From an uncultured Clostridia bacterium (GTDB lineage: Bacteria; Bacillota; Clostridia; Oscillospirales; Ruminococcaceae): 34,032 bases of DNA. The number at the start of each line of letters is the position of its first letter. Position 1 is the stretch's first letter. Shown one piece after another: positions 8,709-18,149 of the stretch. The position numbers were made by a program, and so were the translations under genes. A model generated the notes under the pieces. That model made no database searches. It was not told the DNA's origin and was given only the letters and a program-made list of their open reading frames with translations. Location: the NCBI GenBank assembly GCA_946545645.1, contig CAMNNQ010000133.1, positions 1-34,032 of the forward strand. The letters are read 5' to 3'.

Positions 8709-9662
8709 TTACAGCTCCAGCCCCTCGAAATTCTCTCTCAGAACATTGACAGAAGACTTGAAGCGCTCCTTTTCATCTTCAGTAAGATCCAGCTCTACGA
8801 TCTCCTTGACTCCGTTGCGGCCGATTATGGTGGGGACACCGATAAAGACGTCTCTTGCACCGTATTCTCCGCAGAGCTTAGCCGAGACGGTCAGAACACT
8901 GTTCTCGTCTCCGAGTATAGCCTTTACTATCCTTGCCAGAGCCATACCGATCCCGTAATAAGTAGCCTTCTTGGCCTCAATGATCTTATATGCTGCTGTC
9001 CTTACCTGCTCTTCGATGAGCTTCATATCTTCCATCTTGTAGCTGTTGCGGTCGTCCTCGATGATCTTCATAACGGGTTTTGTCGCCAGCATGACCTGAG
9101 AGAAGGGGACAAATTCGCTGTCTCCGTGTTCACCGATGACATAGGCATGGATGTTTCTCGGATCGACTGTAAGATAATCTCCCAGCAGATAGCGAAGCCT
9201 TGCGGTATCCAGCGAGGTCCCGGTGCCGATGACTCTGGAAGCCCCGAAGCGGGAAAGCTCGTAAGTTACTCTTGTCATGATATCCACAGGGTTGGTGGCA
9301 ACAAGGAAGATCCCGTCAAAACCGCTCTTGATGACAGGTGTGATGATAGAGCGGAACACCTCGGTATTGCGCTGCAAAAGGTCGAGACGGCTCTCGCCCT
9401 CCTTCTGTGCGACTCCTGCCGCAATGACGATTATATCAGCATCCTTGCAGTCGTGATACTCGCCGGCATAGATCTTCATATTTGATTTTGCAAACGCAAG
9501 GCCGTGATTGAGATCCATAGCCTCGCCCTGCGCCCTGACCTTATTGACATCGATGAGCACCAGTTCGTTGCAGATAGCTCCCTGATTGACCAGAGCGTAT
9601 GCAAAACTCATCCCGACCATTCCAGTACCGATCAGAACGACCTTTCTTCTGTCTGTATTCAT
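8709..9662 (-). CDS. ldh: L-lactate dehydrogenase
   Basis: Encodes 317 aa. It reduces pyruvate to lactate with NADH, regenerating NAD+ in fermentation, in the cytoplasm. The Rossmann motif GTGMVG sits at residues 12-17. Gln86 in AGVAQKEGESR is the residue that favours pyruvate over oxaloacetate, which argues against malate dehydrogenase. The catalytic set is Asp152 and Arg155 (SLDTARLR) and His179 (GEHGDSE). The start is ATG 9662 with AGGAGGT 8 nt upstream; a longer reading frame to 9731 would run through the promoter. Monocistronic, between a consensus promoter and a shared terminator. Confidence 0.95.
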   Translation of the reverse strand: MNTDRRKVVLIGTGMVGMSFAYALVNQGAICNELVLIDVNKVRAQGEAMDLNHGLAFAKSNMKIYAGEYHDCKDADIIVIAAGVAQKEGESRLDLLQRNTEVFRSIITPVIKSGFDGIFLVATNPVDIMTRVTYELSRFGASRVIGTGTSLDTARLRYLLGDYLTVDPRNIHAYVIGEHGDSEFVPFSQVMLATKPVMKIIEDDRNSYKMEDMKLIEEQVRTAAYKIIEAKKATYYGIGMALARIVKAILGDENSVLTVSAKLCGEYGARDVFIGVPTIIGRNGVKEIVELDLTEDEKERFKSSVNVLRENFEGLEL

Positions 9663-9702
9663 AACAGAACACCTCCTGAATAATAATATGAACTCCACAT
9701 TT

Positions 9703-9731
9703 ATTATACCCTTTTCCGGCATATTAGTCAA
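9703..9731 (-). promoter_or_regulatory. ldh promoter
   Basis: On the minus strand TTGACT (9731-9726), a 17-nt spacer and TATAAT (9708-9703). The transcript would carry a leader of about 35 nt with the AGGAGGT site. It diverges from the promoter of the carboxypeptidase gene about 35 bp away. Confidence 0.8.
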
Positions 9732-9765
9732 GTGACAAATTATAGGTTCGTTTACAAAATCCGGC

Positions 9766-9794
9766 TTGATTTGACAAACAATATGTGTTATAAT
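9766..9794 (+). promoter_or_regulatory. Promoter of the VanY-type carboxypeptidase gene
   Basis: TTGATT (9766-9771), a 17-nt spacer and TATAAT (9789-9794). An overlapping TTGACA (9771-9776) is nearer consensus but would leave only 12 nt to this -10 box, so it was not chosen. Confidence 0.7.
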
Positions 9795-9831
9795 ATGGTA
9801 GATAAAATATTTGTTTGATCAAAGGAGCATT

Positions 9832-10719
9832 ATGGAAAGCAAAGAGATAGAATTAAAAAAGATCGAAGCAAAAGCCAAACATGATGCTATGCGTTTATAC
9901 GGAATGATGGTCGGCTTCTTTGCTTTTGTGATCGTTATGGCGATCTGGTTCATGTTTTTCCATTCCAAGGCTTTCGGGACGACAGCCGAGCCAGCAGACC
10001 TGGACAAGAACGCCGAGCCCTCCTCTCAGGGGGCTATACCCTATACCCCTCCCGAAAACGACGACTCCCCTGCCGGACAGAGCAGCAGCGGAAATGCTGA
10101 CACAACTTCTGCTCCGGAGTCAGCCCCGGCTCCCCAGACGACCTACGGGAAAGACCCGAGCATCGCTGTCGCTGAAGGGCACAATGTCGAGGTCAGGAAC
10201 GGAATAACCTATATCGACGGGATACTCATAGTCAACAAGAGCTATTCTCTCCCCTCGACCTATGACCCCGGCCCCGATGACGAGGCCATGGAAGCGTTCA
10301 CCCGCATGGCCAACGATTCCTGGGGAGATGGCATATCCCTGTTTATCTGCTCCGGCTACCGCAGCTATGCAGAGCAGGAAGCAGTATACAACCGCTATGC
10401 CGGAGAGCGAGGCACAGATGAAGCCGACCGTGTATCCTCCCGCCCCGGTCATTCTGAGCATCAGACCGGGCTTGCAATGGATATAAACACCACCGAGTTC
10501 TCCTTTGAAGGGACTCCAGAGGCCGTATGGCTGGAAGAGCACTGCGCCGATTACGGCTTTATAATCCGTTTTCCGAAAGGAAAGGAATTGCAGACCGGAT
10601 ATGAATACGAGCCCTGGCATATCCGCTATGTCGGGATCGAGAATGCCAAAAAGATCAAGGCCTCCGGCCTCTGTCTGGAAGAATATCTCGGCATCAGCTC
10701 CCATTACGATCAGCAGTAA
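9832..10719 (+). CDS. Membrane-anchored D-alanyl-D-alanine carboxypeptidase, VanY/M15B family
   Basis: Encodes 295 aa, starting at ATG 9832 behind AAAGGAG. A short cytoplasmic N-terminus is followed by one membrane segment (about residues 23-43) and a low-complexity Pro/Ser/Glu/Ala linker to about residue 115. The M15B domain carries CSGYRSYAEQ, the zinc motif SEHQTGLAMDI (His and Asp ligands) and the distal EPWHIRYVG with the third ligand. Such enzymes remove the terminal D-Ala from peptidoglycan stem peptides outside the membrane and so limit cross-linking. No vanA/vanH-type or two-component genes lie nearby, so this is taken as a housekeeping cell-wall enzyme and not as evidence of glycopeptide resistance. 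Single-gene transcript. Confidence 0.9.
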   Translation: MESKEIELKKIEAKAKHDAMRLYGMMVGFFAFVIVMAIWFMFFHSKAFGTTAEPADLDKNAEPSSQGAIPYTPPENDDSPAGQSSSGNADTTSAPESAPAPQTTYGKDPSIAVAEGHNVEVRNGITYIDGILIVNKSYSLPSTYDPGPDDEAMEAFTRMANDSWGDGISLFICSGYRSYAEQEAVYNRYAGERGTDEADRVSSRPGHSEHQTGLAMDINTTEFSFEGTPEAVWLEEHCADYGFIIRFPKGKELQTGYEYEPWHIRYVGIENAKKIKASGLCLEEYLGISSHYDQQ

Positions 10720-10736
10720 CATTTATTCACGCATAC

Positions 10737-10780
10737 AAAAGCGGCATATCTCCCGTCAAGGGGGGGATATGCCGCTTTTT
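10737..10780. terminator. Bidirectional terminator between carboxypeptidase and ecfA1
   Basis: AAAAGCGGCATATC (10737-10750) pairs with GATATGCCGCTTTT (10766-10779), a 14-bp perfect stem with G-rich loop sequence and A/T tracts on both sides. It serves the convergent genes on either side. Confidence 0.88.
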
Positions 10781-10792
10781 CCATGTTCATTT

Positions 10793-11647
10793 TCAGGGTA
10801 TCAGCAGCTTGGCCAGCGCCTCGACGCACTCATCCTCGCTGATGATCTCCGTCGGGAGGTCATAGCCCTCCTGCCTGAGCTCCCAGATAAGGTCTGTGAC
10901 CTGGGGAACATCCAGGCCGAGGTTTTTCATGGTCTTGACCTGAGAAAAGACTTTCTTCGGAGTGTTGTCCAGGACTATCTCTCCGCTGTCGATAACGACG
11001 ATACGGTCTGCCTGTGCAGCCTCCTCCATATAATGAGTTATAAGAACGATAGTAACGCCCTTCTCGCGGTTAAGCATCTTGATGGTCTTCATTACCTCTT
11101 CCCTGCCGTGAGGGTCAAGCATAGCCGTCGGCTCATCCAGCAGGATGCAGTCCGGCTCCATAGCGATAACTCCCGCGATGGCGACTCTCTGCTTCTGCCC
11201 TCCCGACAGCTTGTGGGGGGCGTGCATACGGTAATCGTACATCTCGACTGTCTTCAGCGCCTCATCTACCCTGCGGCGGATCTCCTTGGGCTCGACTCCA
11301 AGATTTTCCAGAGCGAAGGCCACATCCTCCTCGACTATCGTCGCAACGATCTGATTGTCCGGGTTCTGAAAGACCATCCCGACCTTCCGGCGGATAGGGA
11401 GAAGATTCTCTTCATCCTCGGTGTCCATACCGTCAACTGTTACCTTCCCGCTCTCCGGGAGGTTTATGGCGTTGAAGCACTTGGCCAGAGTTGATTTTCC
11501 GGAGCCGTTGTGCCCCAGTATAGCGACGAACTCGCCTTTTTCTATATCCAGGTCTATGTTTTTGAGTACCTCGTTCCTGACAGGAGGGTCCTCAAGATCG
11601 TTTATGTAAGAAAAGCAGAGCCCCTCTGCGTGTAAAAAAGCGCTCAT
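10793..11647 (-). CDS. ecfA1: ECF transporter ATPase, EcfA1 type
   Basis: Encodes 284 aa. It is an ATP-hydrolysing subunit of an energy-coupling factor importer for vitamins or metal ions, acting at the inner membrane face with EcfA2, EcfT and exchangeable S components. Walker A is GHNGSGKST (residues 45-53), the signature LSGGQ (147-151), Walker B CILLDEP (167-173), and the Q-loop region has FQNPDNQIV, a hallmark of the ECF/CbiO group. The start is ATG 11647 with GGGAGGT upstream; the frame further upstream overlaps the promoter. Usually ecfA1, ecfA2 and ecfT sit together, but none of the partners is in this window and the gene is bounded by its own promoter and terminator. Assignment to A1 over A2 is moderate. 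Confidence 0.88.
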   Translation of the reverse strand: MSAFLHAEGLCFSYINDLEDPPVRNEVLKNIDLDIEKGEFVAILGHNGSGKSTLAKCFNAINLPESGKVTVDGMDTEDEENLLPIRRKVGMVFQNPDNQIVATIVEEDVAFALENLGVEPKEIRRRVDEALKTVEMYDYRMHAPHKLSGGQKQRVAIAGVIAMEPDCILLDEPTAMLDPHGREEVMKTIKMLNREKGVTIVLITHYMEEAAQADRIVVIDSGEIVLDNTPKKVFSQVKTMKNLGLDVPQVTDLIWELRQEGYDLPTEIISEDECVEALAKLLIP

Positions 11648-11678
11648 TCCGAGACCTCCCTTAGAAAATAACAGTATC

Positions 11679-11707
11679 AGTATATCACACCCGCAGCGAT
11701 TTGTCAA
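11679..11707 (-). promoter_or_regulatory. ecfA1 promoter
   Basis: On the minus strand TTGACA (11707-11702), a 17-nt spacer and TATACT (11684-11679), about 30 nt before the start codon. Confidence 0.8.
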
Positions 11708-11729
11708 ACCTCCCCGGCAGCATATCCAC

Positions 11730-11756
11730 AAAAAAAGGGCGGCAACACTGCCGCCC
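11730..11756 (-). terminator. Terminator of the small charged-protein gene
   Basis: On the minus strand GGGCGGCA-gtgt-TGCCGCCC (11756-11737) is followed by TTTTTTT (11736-11730). It lies 7 bp after the stop codon of the 61-aa gene and insulates ecfA1. Confidence 0.88.
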
Positions 11757-11763
11757 GCAAAGA

Positions 11764-11949
11764 TCAGTCTTCCTTCTTGTCTTCGTCGTCCTTTTTGTCG
11801 TCCTTCTTGAAGATATCGACTACCTTATCCTTGACCTTTTCAAGGTTTTCCTTGGTAGCAAGCTCCTTGGCCTTTTCCTTTACTTCATCCGGGATCTTAT
11901 CGTCGATCTTATCGATAGTCTCCTTGATGCCGTCAATGCTGAATCCCAT
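11764..11949 (-). CDS. Small highly charged protein of unknown function
   Basis: A 61-aa product starts at ATG 11949, 8 nt after GGAGG; an in-frame TTG at 11964 overlaps that ribosome site and was rejected. About half the residues are Lys, Asp or Glu. The N-terminal [10 protein letters not shown] and the alternation in [19 protein letters not shown] suggest amphipathic helices, ending in an unstructured [14 protein letters not shown] tail. The strong ribosome site and terminator indicate a real, probably well-expressed gene. It recalls small stress-type helical proteins such as the CsbD or YtxH groups, but no specific family motif is visible. It could also be cotranscribed with the deaminase gene 58 bp upstream. 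Confidence 0.75.
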   Translation of the reverse strand: MGFSIDGIKETIDKIDDKIPDEVKEKAKELATKENLEKVKDKVVDIFKKDDKKDDEDKKED

Positions 11950-12007
11950 ATCTGTTTCCTCCAATCTAATAATTCACCTTTCGGTGTAAGATACAATATC
12001 AACGCCT

Positions 12008-12421
12008 TTATTCATCCGGCAGCGGCAGCCAGCAATAGGGCAGCAGATCTCTCGCGCTGACCTTGATGAGCTCCCCCTCGTCGTTGTTGAGCAGAACTTT
12101 TATATCGGGGCAATACTCAACCATCATCTGACGGCAGTTGCCGCAGGGAGGCAATACTCCGTGCGGGGTATTCTTATGCGAGGCGACTATGGTATCGAAC
12201 TGCCTCTCCCCGGCGGAATAAGCTGTCCCGATAGTGACGAATTCCGCGCAGGAACCGTGGATACCGTCGCAGTTGACACCGGTATAGATCTTCCCGCTGC
12301 CGCATTTAAGCGCACAGCCGACGACGTGGTAATAGGTCCCCCGGTCAAAATTCTTTTCCATGACCTCGACAGCCAGCCTGATAAGCTCTCTGTCCTCTTC
12401 CGTTACCTCATAAAAAGTCAT
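12008..12421 (-). CDS. cdd: Cytidine deaminase-like zinc enzyme
   Basis: Encodes 137 aa. The zinc site is complete: CAE at residues 58-60 (Cys ligand and catalytic Glu) and PPCGNCRQ at 91-98 (Cys93, Cys96). This is the layout of tetrameric cytidine deaminases and of the related blasticidin-S-deaminase group. The expected reaction is hydrolytic conversion of cytidine or deoxycytidine to uridine or deoxyuridine in pyrimidine salvage. The N-terminal half differs from classic Cdd (YYHVVGCALKCGSGKIYTG in place of the usual SxFxVGAA segment), so substrate range is less certain than the chemistry. It is driven by a consensus promoter immediately upstream. A uridine phosphorylase gene elsewhere in the window (17348-18136) could take the product. 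Confidence 0.85.
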   Translation of the reverse strand: MTFYEVTEEDRELIRLAVEVMEKNFDRGTYYHVVGCALKCGSGKIYTGVNCDGIHGSCAEFVTIGTAYSAGERQFDTIVASHKNTPHGVLPPCGNCRQMMVEYCPDIKVLLNNDEGELIKVSARDLLPYCWLPLPDE

Positions 12422-12445
12422 ACCCTCGCCCCCTTTGCTGATTTT

Positions 12446-12474
12446 ATTATATCACTGTGTCGGCGGATTGTCAA
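12446..12474 (-). promoter_or_regulatory. Promoter of the cytidine deaminase-like gene
   Basis: A full consensus on the minus strand: TTGACA (12474-12469), a 17-nt spacer and TATAAT (12451-12446). The -10 box is only 25 bp from the ATG, giving a very short leader. Confidence 0.85.
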
Positions 12475-12488
12475 CAAAATGTGCGTTT

Positions 12489-13766
12489 TTATTTCGCTCC
12501 CCCGCACAGCTCGATGATGGCGTGTGCATACATCAGGAAGTTGTCCCGGAAGGTGGAGAGGGGGATATGCTCGTCGGCGCCGTGCATATTGTTATGCTCG
12601 TCGGGATACTCTGCGCCGAAGGCCACGCCGCCCGGGGTATTGTGGACATAAGTTATGCCGCCCTCAGCTATGCACTGCCCTTTCACGCCCTTGACCTTTT
12701 CGTACACACCCAGCAGAGTCTGCACAAGGCGGCTCTCCTCGGGGACATAATGCGGCTCAAAGCCCTCGCAGCTATCTACCGTAAAGCCTGCGGACTCAAG
12801 CTGGCGTGATATGATACCGCTTATCTCCGCATAACTGCGGTCAATGGGGTAGCGGATGTCGATCCCGCCTATGAGCCTGCCTTTCTCGCTTCTGAGGATC
12901 GTCAGCGCACAGGTCATATCTCCGGTCAGTTCGTCGCGGAAGCCGAGGCCTGCTGATACGCCGTTGAACTCGCCGTGCGGGAAGAGCTTTGCCAAAGCGC
13001 CGAGCAGCGCATTTTCTCCCGCATACTGCGAAAGGAACAGGGTTATGGCGTTTACTCCGTTCTCCGGCCGGGAGCCGTGGGCTGCCTTGCCTGTATATAG
13101 CTTTCCGTCTGCGGAACATTTATCCGGGATCGCATTTATCACTGTCCCTCCGCTGATCTCCAAGCCCTCACAGGGCGCAGAGAACATAAGGTGTACCATT
13201 CCCTTCTCGCAGTTGAGAACGGGGAATGAACCGTCGGGAGTTATGACCATTTCAGGAAACGCCTCGCGCTGCTGATAGTATTCTATATCTCCACAGCCGA
13301 TCTCTTCGCCGCCTCCGACTACCAGACGGAAGCTCTTTTCCAGCTCAACTCCCAGCTCTTTCAGGCATTTTACGGCATAAAGCACTGCGACAGTCGGCCC
13401 CTTGTCGTCAACAGAGCCGCGGCCGTAGATGCAGTTATCCCGGATATTCAGCTCAAAGGGAGGAGTCGTCCACTCGGCTGCATTTGCCGGGACAACATCC
13501 GCATGAGAGAGCACTGCAAGGACAGGCTCTTCCTCAGCCCAATCCATAGCGATAACGTAATTGTCGATATTTCTTGTATGCAGGCCGATCTTCTGTCCGG
13601 TTTTTTGTACCCATTCCAACGCTTTTGCCGAGCCTGCGCCGTATGGCAGGCCGTTCTCCGGCTGCGGGTCCTTGAACGAGCTGTCAATGGCGATCAGCTC
13701 TGAAAGGCTTGCAACGATCTCGTCAAAATGCGAATCATACCATTTTTTTATCTCATTTTCAAGCAT
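12489..13766 (-). CDS. Sapep family Mn2+-dependent dipeptidase, M20 (PepV-like)
   Basis: Encodes 425 aa, starting at ATG 13766 behind GAAAGGAG. The two-metal M20 motifs are all present: HAD at residues 88-90 (SHADVVPAN), the bridging Asp120 in GRGSVDDKG, the catalytic Glu pair in GGGEEIGCGD (154-155, with Asp160) and TPDGSFP (Asp178). GRGSVDDKG and GGGEEIG are typical of PepV/Sapep enzymes, which cleave dipeptides in the cytoplasm during peptide catabolism. The distal His ligand lies in the C-terminal part (NTPGGVAFGAEYPDEHNNMHGADE). Length matches the Sapep subgroup. Promoter directly upstream; the downstream deaminase has its own promoter, so this is probably a separate transcript. Confidence 0.92.
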   Translation of the reverse strand: MLENEIKKWYDSHFDEIVASLSELIAIDSSFKDPQPENGLPYGAGSAKALEWVQKTGQKIGLHTRNIDNYVIAMDWAEEEPVLAVLSHADVVPANAAEWTTPPFELNIRDNCIYGRGSVDDKGPTVAVLYAVKCLKELGVELEKSFRLVVGGGEEIGCGDIEYYQQREAFPEMVITPDGSFPVLNCEKGMVHLMFSAPCEGLEISGGTVINAIPDKCSADGKLYTGKAAHGSRPENGVNAITLFLSQYAGENALLGALAKLFPHGEFNGVSAGLGFRDELTGDMTCALTILRSEKGRLIGGIDIRYPIDRSYAEISGIISRQLESAGFTVDSCEGFEPHYVPEESRLVQTLLGVYEKVKGVKGQCIAEGGITYVHNTPGGVAFGAEYPDEHNNMHGADEHIPLSTFRDNFLMYAHAIIELCGGAK

Positions 13767-13801
13767 ACTGTTCTCCTTTCATCGGGGGTTGCCCTGAATA
13801 T

Positions 13802-13830
13802 ATTATACCCCATTATCCCGCCGCCGTCAA
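13802..13830 (-). promoter_or_regulatory. Promoter of the dipeptidase gene
   Basis: On the minus strand TTGACG (13830-13825), a 17-nt spacer and TATAAT (13807-13802), followed by a 35-nt leader with AAAGGAG. Confidence 0.78.
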
Positions 13831-13912
13831 GCAAAAGTGCAAAAAGGTCTTTCCCGAAAATGAGGCCGGGGGAAAGGCGCCCCTCCTTGCTTCTGTTCAT
13901 AGCCCGCTTAAC

Positions 13913-13988
13913 AAAAAAAGAAGAAAGAACAAACTGAAGGCTTCCGTCGGAAGGCTGTGCGCGTACACTGCTTCATTATTCTTTCTTC
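13913..13988 (-). terminator. Large multi-stem terminator after the arabinofuranosidase operon
   Basis: On the minus strand a 10-bp perfect stem GAAGAAAGAA / TTCTTTCTTC (13988-13979 and 13929-13920) is followed by TTTTTTT (13919-13913). The 49-nt interior has nested helices TGAAG / CTTCA (13975-13971 and 13939-13935) and CTTCC-gac-GGAAG (13953-13941). The outer stem is AT-rich, so strength is uncertain. No gene was seen in 13767-14033 beyond this and the dipeptidase promoter. Confidence 0.5.
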
Positions 13989-14033
13989 ATCTTTATTTAT
14001 TTCCGGAGGTCTTCCCGCCCGGAGCCGGACAGC

Positions 14034-14284
14034 CTACCAGCGCTTTACCGGTGCGGGGCAGCGCTGCTCCGGTTTGAGTGCGCGCAGCTCGACATAGCAG
14101 CCGCACTGAGCGCACATACCGTTCTGAAGGTCGTCACATTCCCGGCAGCAGGAAAGCCTGGCCTGATATGTCTCCTCATCTACCCTTCTGTCCTCGGGGA
14201 CAGCGGCGATGTACTCCTTCAGGCTCCTGGTATAATCCGTCTCCGCCAGCTCGGCAAGAAGACATTTTAAACAAGGTTTCTGCA

Positions 14285-14285
<1 letters not shown>
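14034..14285 (-). CDS. Small cysteine-rich protein, DUF6171-like
   Basis: Encodes 83 aa. Pairs of Cys (CLKC near the N-terminus; CCREC, then CAQCGC, and a final C near the end) suggest one or two zinc sites, as in the DUF6171 family common in Clostridia, which I recognise from the pattern CxxCLL ... RLxxCxxCDxLxNGMCxxCGCxVExRA. Function is unknown. The start codon overlaps the stop of the arabinofuranosidase gene in TGATG (14283-14287), so translation is probably coupled and the two proteins are made from one message. No separate ribosome site is needed or seen. Confidence 0.8.
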
Positions 14286-15757
<1,472 letters not shown>

Positions 15758-15810
15758 TGGTGCATCATTCCTTTCGTTAATATCGGGCTTTTCCTGCCCA
15801 GTTTAATTCA

Positions 15811-15839
15811 ACTATACCATATCGGCAGCGGGCATACAA
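15811..15839 (-). promoter_or_regulatory. Promoter of the arabinofuranosidase operon
   Basis: On the minus strand TTGTAT (15839-15834), a 17-nt spacer and TATAGT (15816-15811). The -35 box is a weaker match, which fits a gene that may need an activator or be sugar-regulated; no operator was recognised. Confidence 0.6.
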
Positions 15840-15919
15840 TGATTTATAATATCGTTATACTTACTTATCGTATGATTTGAGCAGGAGCTCATCCTGATTT
15901 CCCGGCAGTATCGGTCAGA

Positions 15920-15974
15920 AATAAGCGAAAAGCCCCCGAGCGAGGCATCTGCCTCCGGGGGCGCTTAGCTTATT
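15920..15974 (-). terminator. Terminator of the nad/nucleoside operon
   Basis: GCCCCCG (15932-15938) pairs with CGGGGGC (15956-15962), with an inner GAGGCA-tc-TGCCTC stem (15942-15955). An outer AATAAGC / GCTTATT helix reaches the permease stop codon. On the minus strand the core stem is followed by TTTT. Confidence 0.85.
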
Positions 15975-17332
15975 TACAGGAACGCATAGTTCAGTATGAA
16001 CAGCAAAGCCAGGATATACATTACCGGGTTGATCGACTTTGCCTTTCCGCAGAAAACATTGATTATGACATAGGAGATGACTCCGACTGCTATACCGTCT
16101 GCGATGCTGTAAAACAGCGGCATTGAAAGAATACAGAGATATGCCGGGATAGCTGATGTCAGGTTGTTGGAATCGAAGCGGATCTTGGTTATCGAGCTGA
16201 ACATAAGGAAGCCGACGAAGATCAGCGCGGGAGCCGTTGCAAAGGAAGGTATCGACACGAAGATCGGTGCCAGCAGCATAGACAGCAGGAAGAGCACAGC
16301 CGTCGTTATGGCGGTAAGGCCTGTCCTTCCGCCTGCGCCTACTCCTGCGGCAGACTCGACGAAAGTAGTGGTGGTCGATGTCCCGAAGACAGCTCCGGCG
16401 GTCGTTGCGGCGGCATCCGAGCAGAGCGCCGGGCTGATCTGTTCAAGCTGTCCGTCCTCGTCCAGCATATCCGCCTTTGCGGATACTCCGATGAGCGTCC
16501 CTATGGTGTCAAACATATCGACGAACATGAAGGACAGTATGATAACGATGAAATTGAACACACCGACTCCTGTCATATCAACTGAGAAGCACTTTCCGAA
16601 GGTCTTTCCCAGAGCTGAAAAATCTGTCATGGAGAAGGAGGGTATAAGCGAGAAGAAGGCTTCGTTGTCCGGCTTATAAAGGCCTGTCAGCTCGCATATG
16701 ACTCCCAGGATCCAGGTCGCAAAGATACCGATAAGAATGGCGCCGTGCATCTTTTTGGAATAGAGTACGGCGATGAGCATCAGCCCTATAAAGGCCAGCA
16801 GAGCGCATATACCCTGAGTCCTGAAATTCTCAGTAAAGTCGGTCATAGCGACGAGGGTCGAAGGGTTGGAGACCGTGAGCCCGCTGTTGCTGAGGCCGAT
16901 AAAGGCGATGAACAGGCCAATGCCGACAGAGACAGATTGTTTCAGCGCCATCGGTATGCAGTTGAAGATTAGCTCCCTGACCTTTGTAAGGGAGAGCACC
17001 AGAAACACAAGCCCCTCGATGAATACTGCCAGCAGGGCGACCTTCCAGTCATATCCCATCGCACCGCATACAGTATATGCCATATATGCGTTTGTGCCCA
17101 TTCCGGCAGAAAGCGCGAAGGGAAGATTGGCTGTCAGTCCCATGAGCATCGTGCCGACGAATGAAGCGAGACAGGTCGCCAGCATAACGGCTGTCTTGTC
17201 CATGCCGGCATCAGCCAGGATCTTCGGGTTTACTGCAAGGATGTAAGCCATAGTCATAAAGGTTATGACTCCGGCCATTATCTCCGTACCGACTGTTGTC
17301 CCCCGCTCCTTGAGCTTAAAAAACTTCTCCAC
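15974..17332 (-). CDS. NCS2/AzgA-type purine base permease
   Basis: Encodes 452 aa, a polytopic inner-membrane transporter of the AzgA/PbuG branch of NCS2, which imports hypoxanthine, guanine or adenine with protons. Marks of the branch are the N-terminal GVITFMTMAYILAVNP, LSAGMGTNAYMAY, and the central VDMFDTIGTLIGV followed by TSTTTTFVESAAGVGAGGRTG. About 12-14 membrane segments can be traced. It is the last gene of a run of seven, 15 nt after the nucleoside phosphorylase, and directly followed by a terminator. The pairing suggests uptake of bases and cleavage of nucleosides; exact substrate cannot be read from sequence. Confidence 0.92.
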   Translation of the reverse strand: MEKFFKLKERGTTVGTEIMAGVITFMTMAYILAVNPKILADAGMDKTAVMLATCLASFVGTMLMGLTANLPFALSAGMGTNAYMAYTVCGAMGYDWKVALLAVFIEGLVFLVLSLTKVRELIFNCIPMALKQSVSVGIGLFIAFIGLSNSGLTVSNPSTLVAMTDFTENFRTQGICALLAFIGLMLIAVLYSKKMHGAILIGIFATWILGVICELTGLYKPDNEAFFSLIPSFSMTDFSALGKTFGKCFSVDMTGVGVFNFIVIILSFMFVDMFDTIGTLIGVSAKADMLDEDGQLEQISPALCSDAAATTAGAVFGTSTTTTFVESAAGVGAGGRTGLTAITTAVLFLLSMLLAPIFVSIPSFATAPALIFVGFLMFSSITKIRFDSNNLTSAIPAYLCILSMPLFYSIADGIAVGVISYVIINVFCGKAKSINPVMYILALLFILNYAFL

Positions 17333-17347
17333 GGGATCTCCTCCTTT

Positions 17348-18136
17348 TTATCTCTCCTTATCGGCGGCTATCAGCTTGCTGACAGCCGAGACAGCGCACT
17401 GTATGGCTGTATCGGTATCCAACTGTGTCGAGGTATCCTCTCCGGAATAGGTCTGCTCCATATTCCAGATCGCCAGCAATACAGCGCCGCAGCGGACATT
17501 TCTTGCAAGCCCAACCGAGTATATCGCCGCGCACTCCATCTCTGAGCAGAGGCAGCCCAGCCTCTTATAGCTTTCCCAGCGGTTTTTCAGTGTATAATAG
17601 ACCGGCGAGGAATCCGGATCCACCTGTCCGTAGAAGCTGTCCTTTGAATGGACAGTCCCGATATGGACACCAAAGCCTTTTTCGGCAGCCAGCTCTCTGG
17701 CGGCGTGCCCCAACGCATAAACGACATCGAAGTTCGCCGTCGCAGGATATCCGGAGGGGAGGTATTCCCTGCTGGTGCCCTCAGCGCAGATCGCAGCCGA
17801 AGCGATGACCAGATCTCCGCTCCTGACCTGCGGTGCTATCCCGCCGGAGGTCCCGACACGGATAAATGTATGCGCTCCGCACTTTACCAGCTCCTCGACA
17901 GCGATAACTGCGGAAGGCCCGCCTATTCCCGTAGAGCAGGCCGAAACAGGGACTCCGTCCAGAAGCCCGGTATATATGGTATATTCCCGGTTGCAGGCGG
18001 TCTGTCTGCCGTTTTCAAGATATCGTGCGATCTTGGGTATCCTTCCGGGGTCGCCCGCAAGGATGATATATTTTCCTATATCATCAGCAGTTATCTGCAA
18101 ATGATACTGTCTATCTCCGTCAAGTATCCCGGCCAT
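17348..18136 (-). CDS. udp: Nucleoside phosphorylase, probably uridine phosphorylase
   Basis: Encodes 262 aa with start ATG 18136 behind a strong AAAGGAGGT. It is a member of the PNP/UDP superfamily type I: phosphate-binding GDPGRIPKIA near residues 29-38, RVGTSGGI in the middle, and the ribose-binding SEMECAAI. Expected reaction: uridine + phosphate to uracil + ribose 1-phosphate in the cytoplasm. The GDPGR-type start and QYHLQIT N-terminus favour uridine phosphorylase over DeoD-type purine enzymes, with moderate certainty. It lies 13 nt after a DUF3592 gene and 15 nt before a base permease, an obvious salvage pair within the operon. Confidence 0.85.
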   Translation of the reverse strand: MAGILDGDRQYHLQITADDIGKYIILAGDPGRIPKIARYLENGRQTACNREYTIYTGLLDGVPVSACSTGIGGPSAVIAVEELVKCGAHTFIRVGTSGGIAPQVRSGDLVIASAAICAEGTSREYLPSGYPATANFDVVYALGHAARELAAEKGFGVHIGTVHSKDSFYGQVDPDSSPVYYTLKNRWESYKRLGCLCSEMECAAIYSVGLARNVRCGAVLLAIWNMEQTYSGEDTSTQLDTDTAIQCAVSAVSKLIAADKER

Positions 18137-18149
18137 AGCGATACCTCCT

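Noticed and set aside
9832..10719. VanY as part of a glycopeptide resistance cluster
   Set aside because: No vanH, ligase, vanX or two-component regulator nearby; M15B carboxypeptidases are common cell-wall enzymes.
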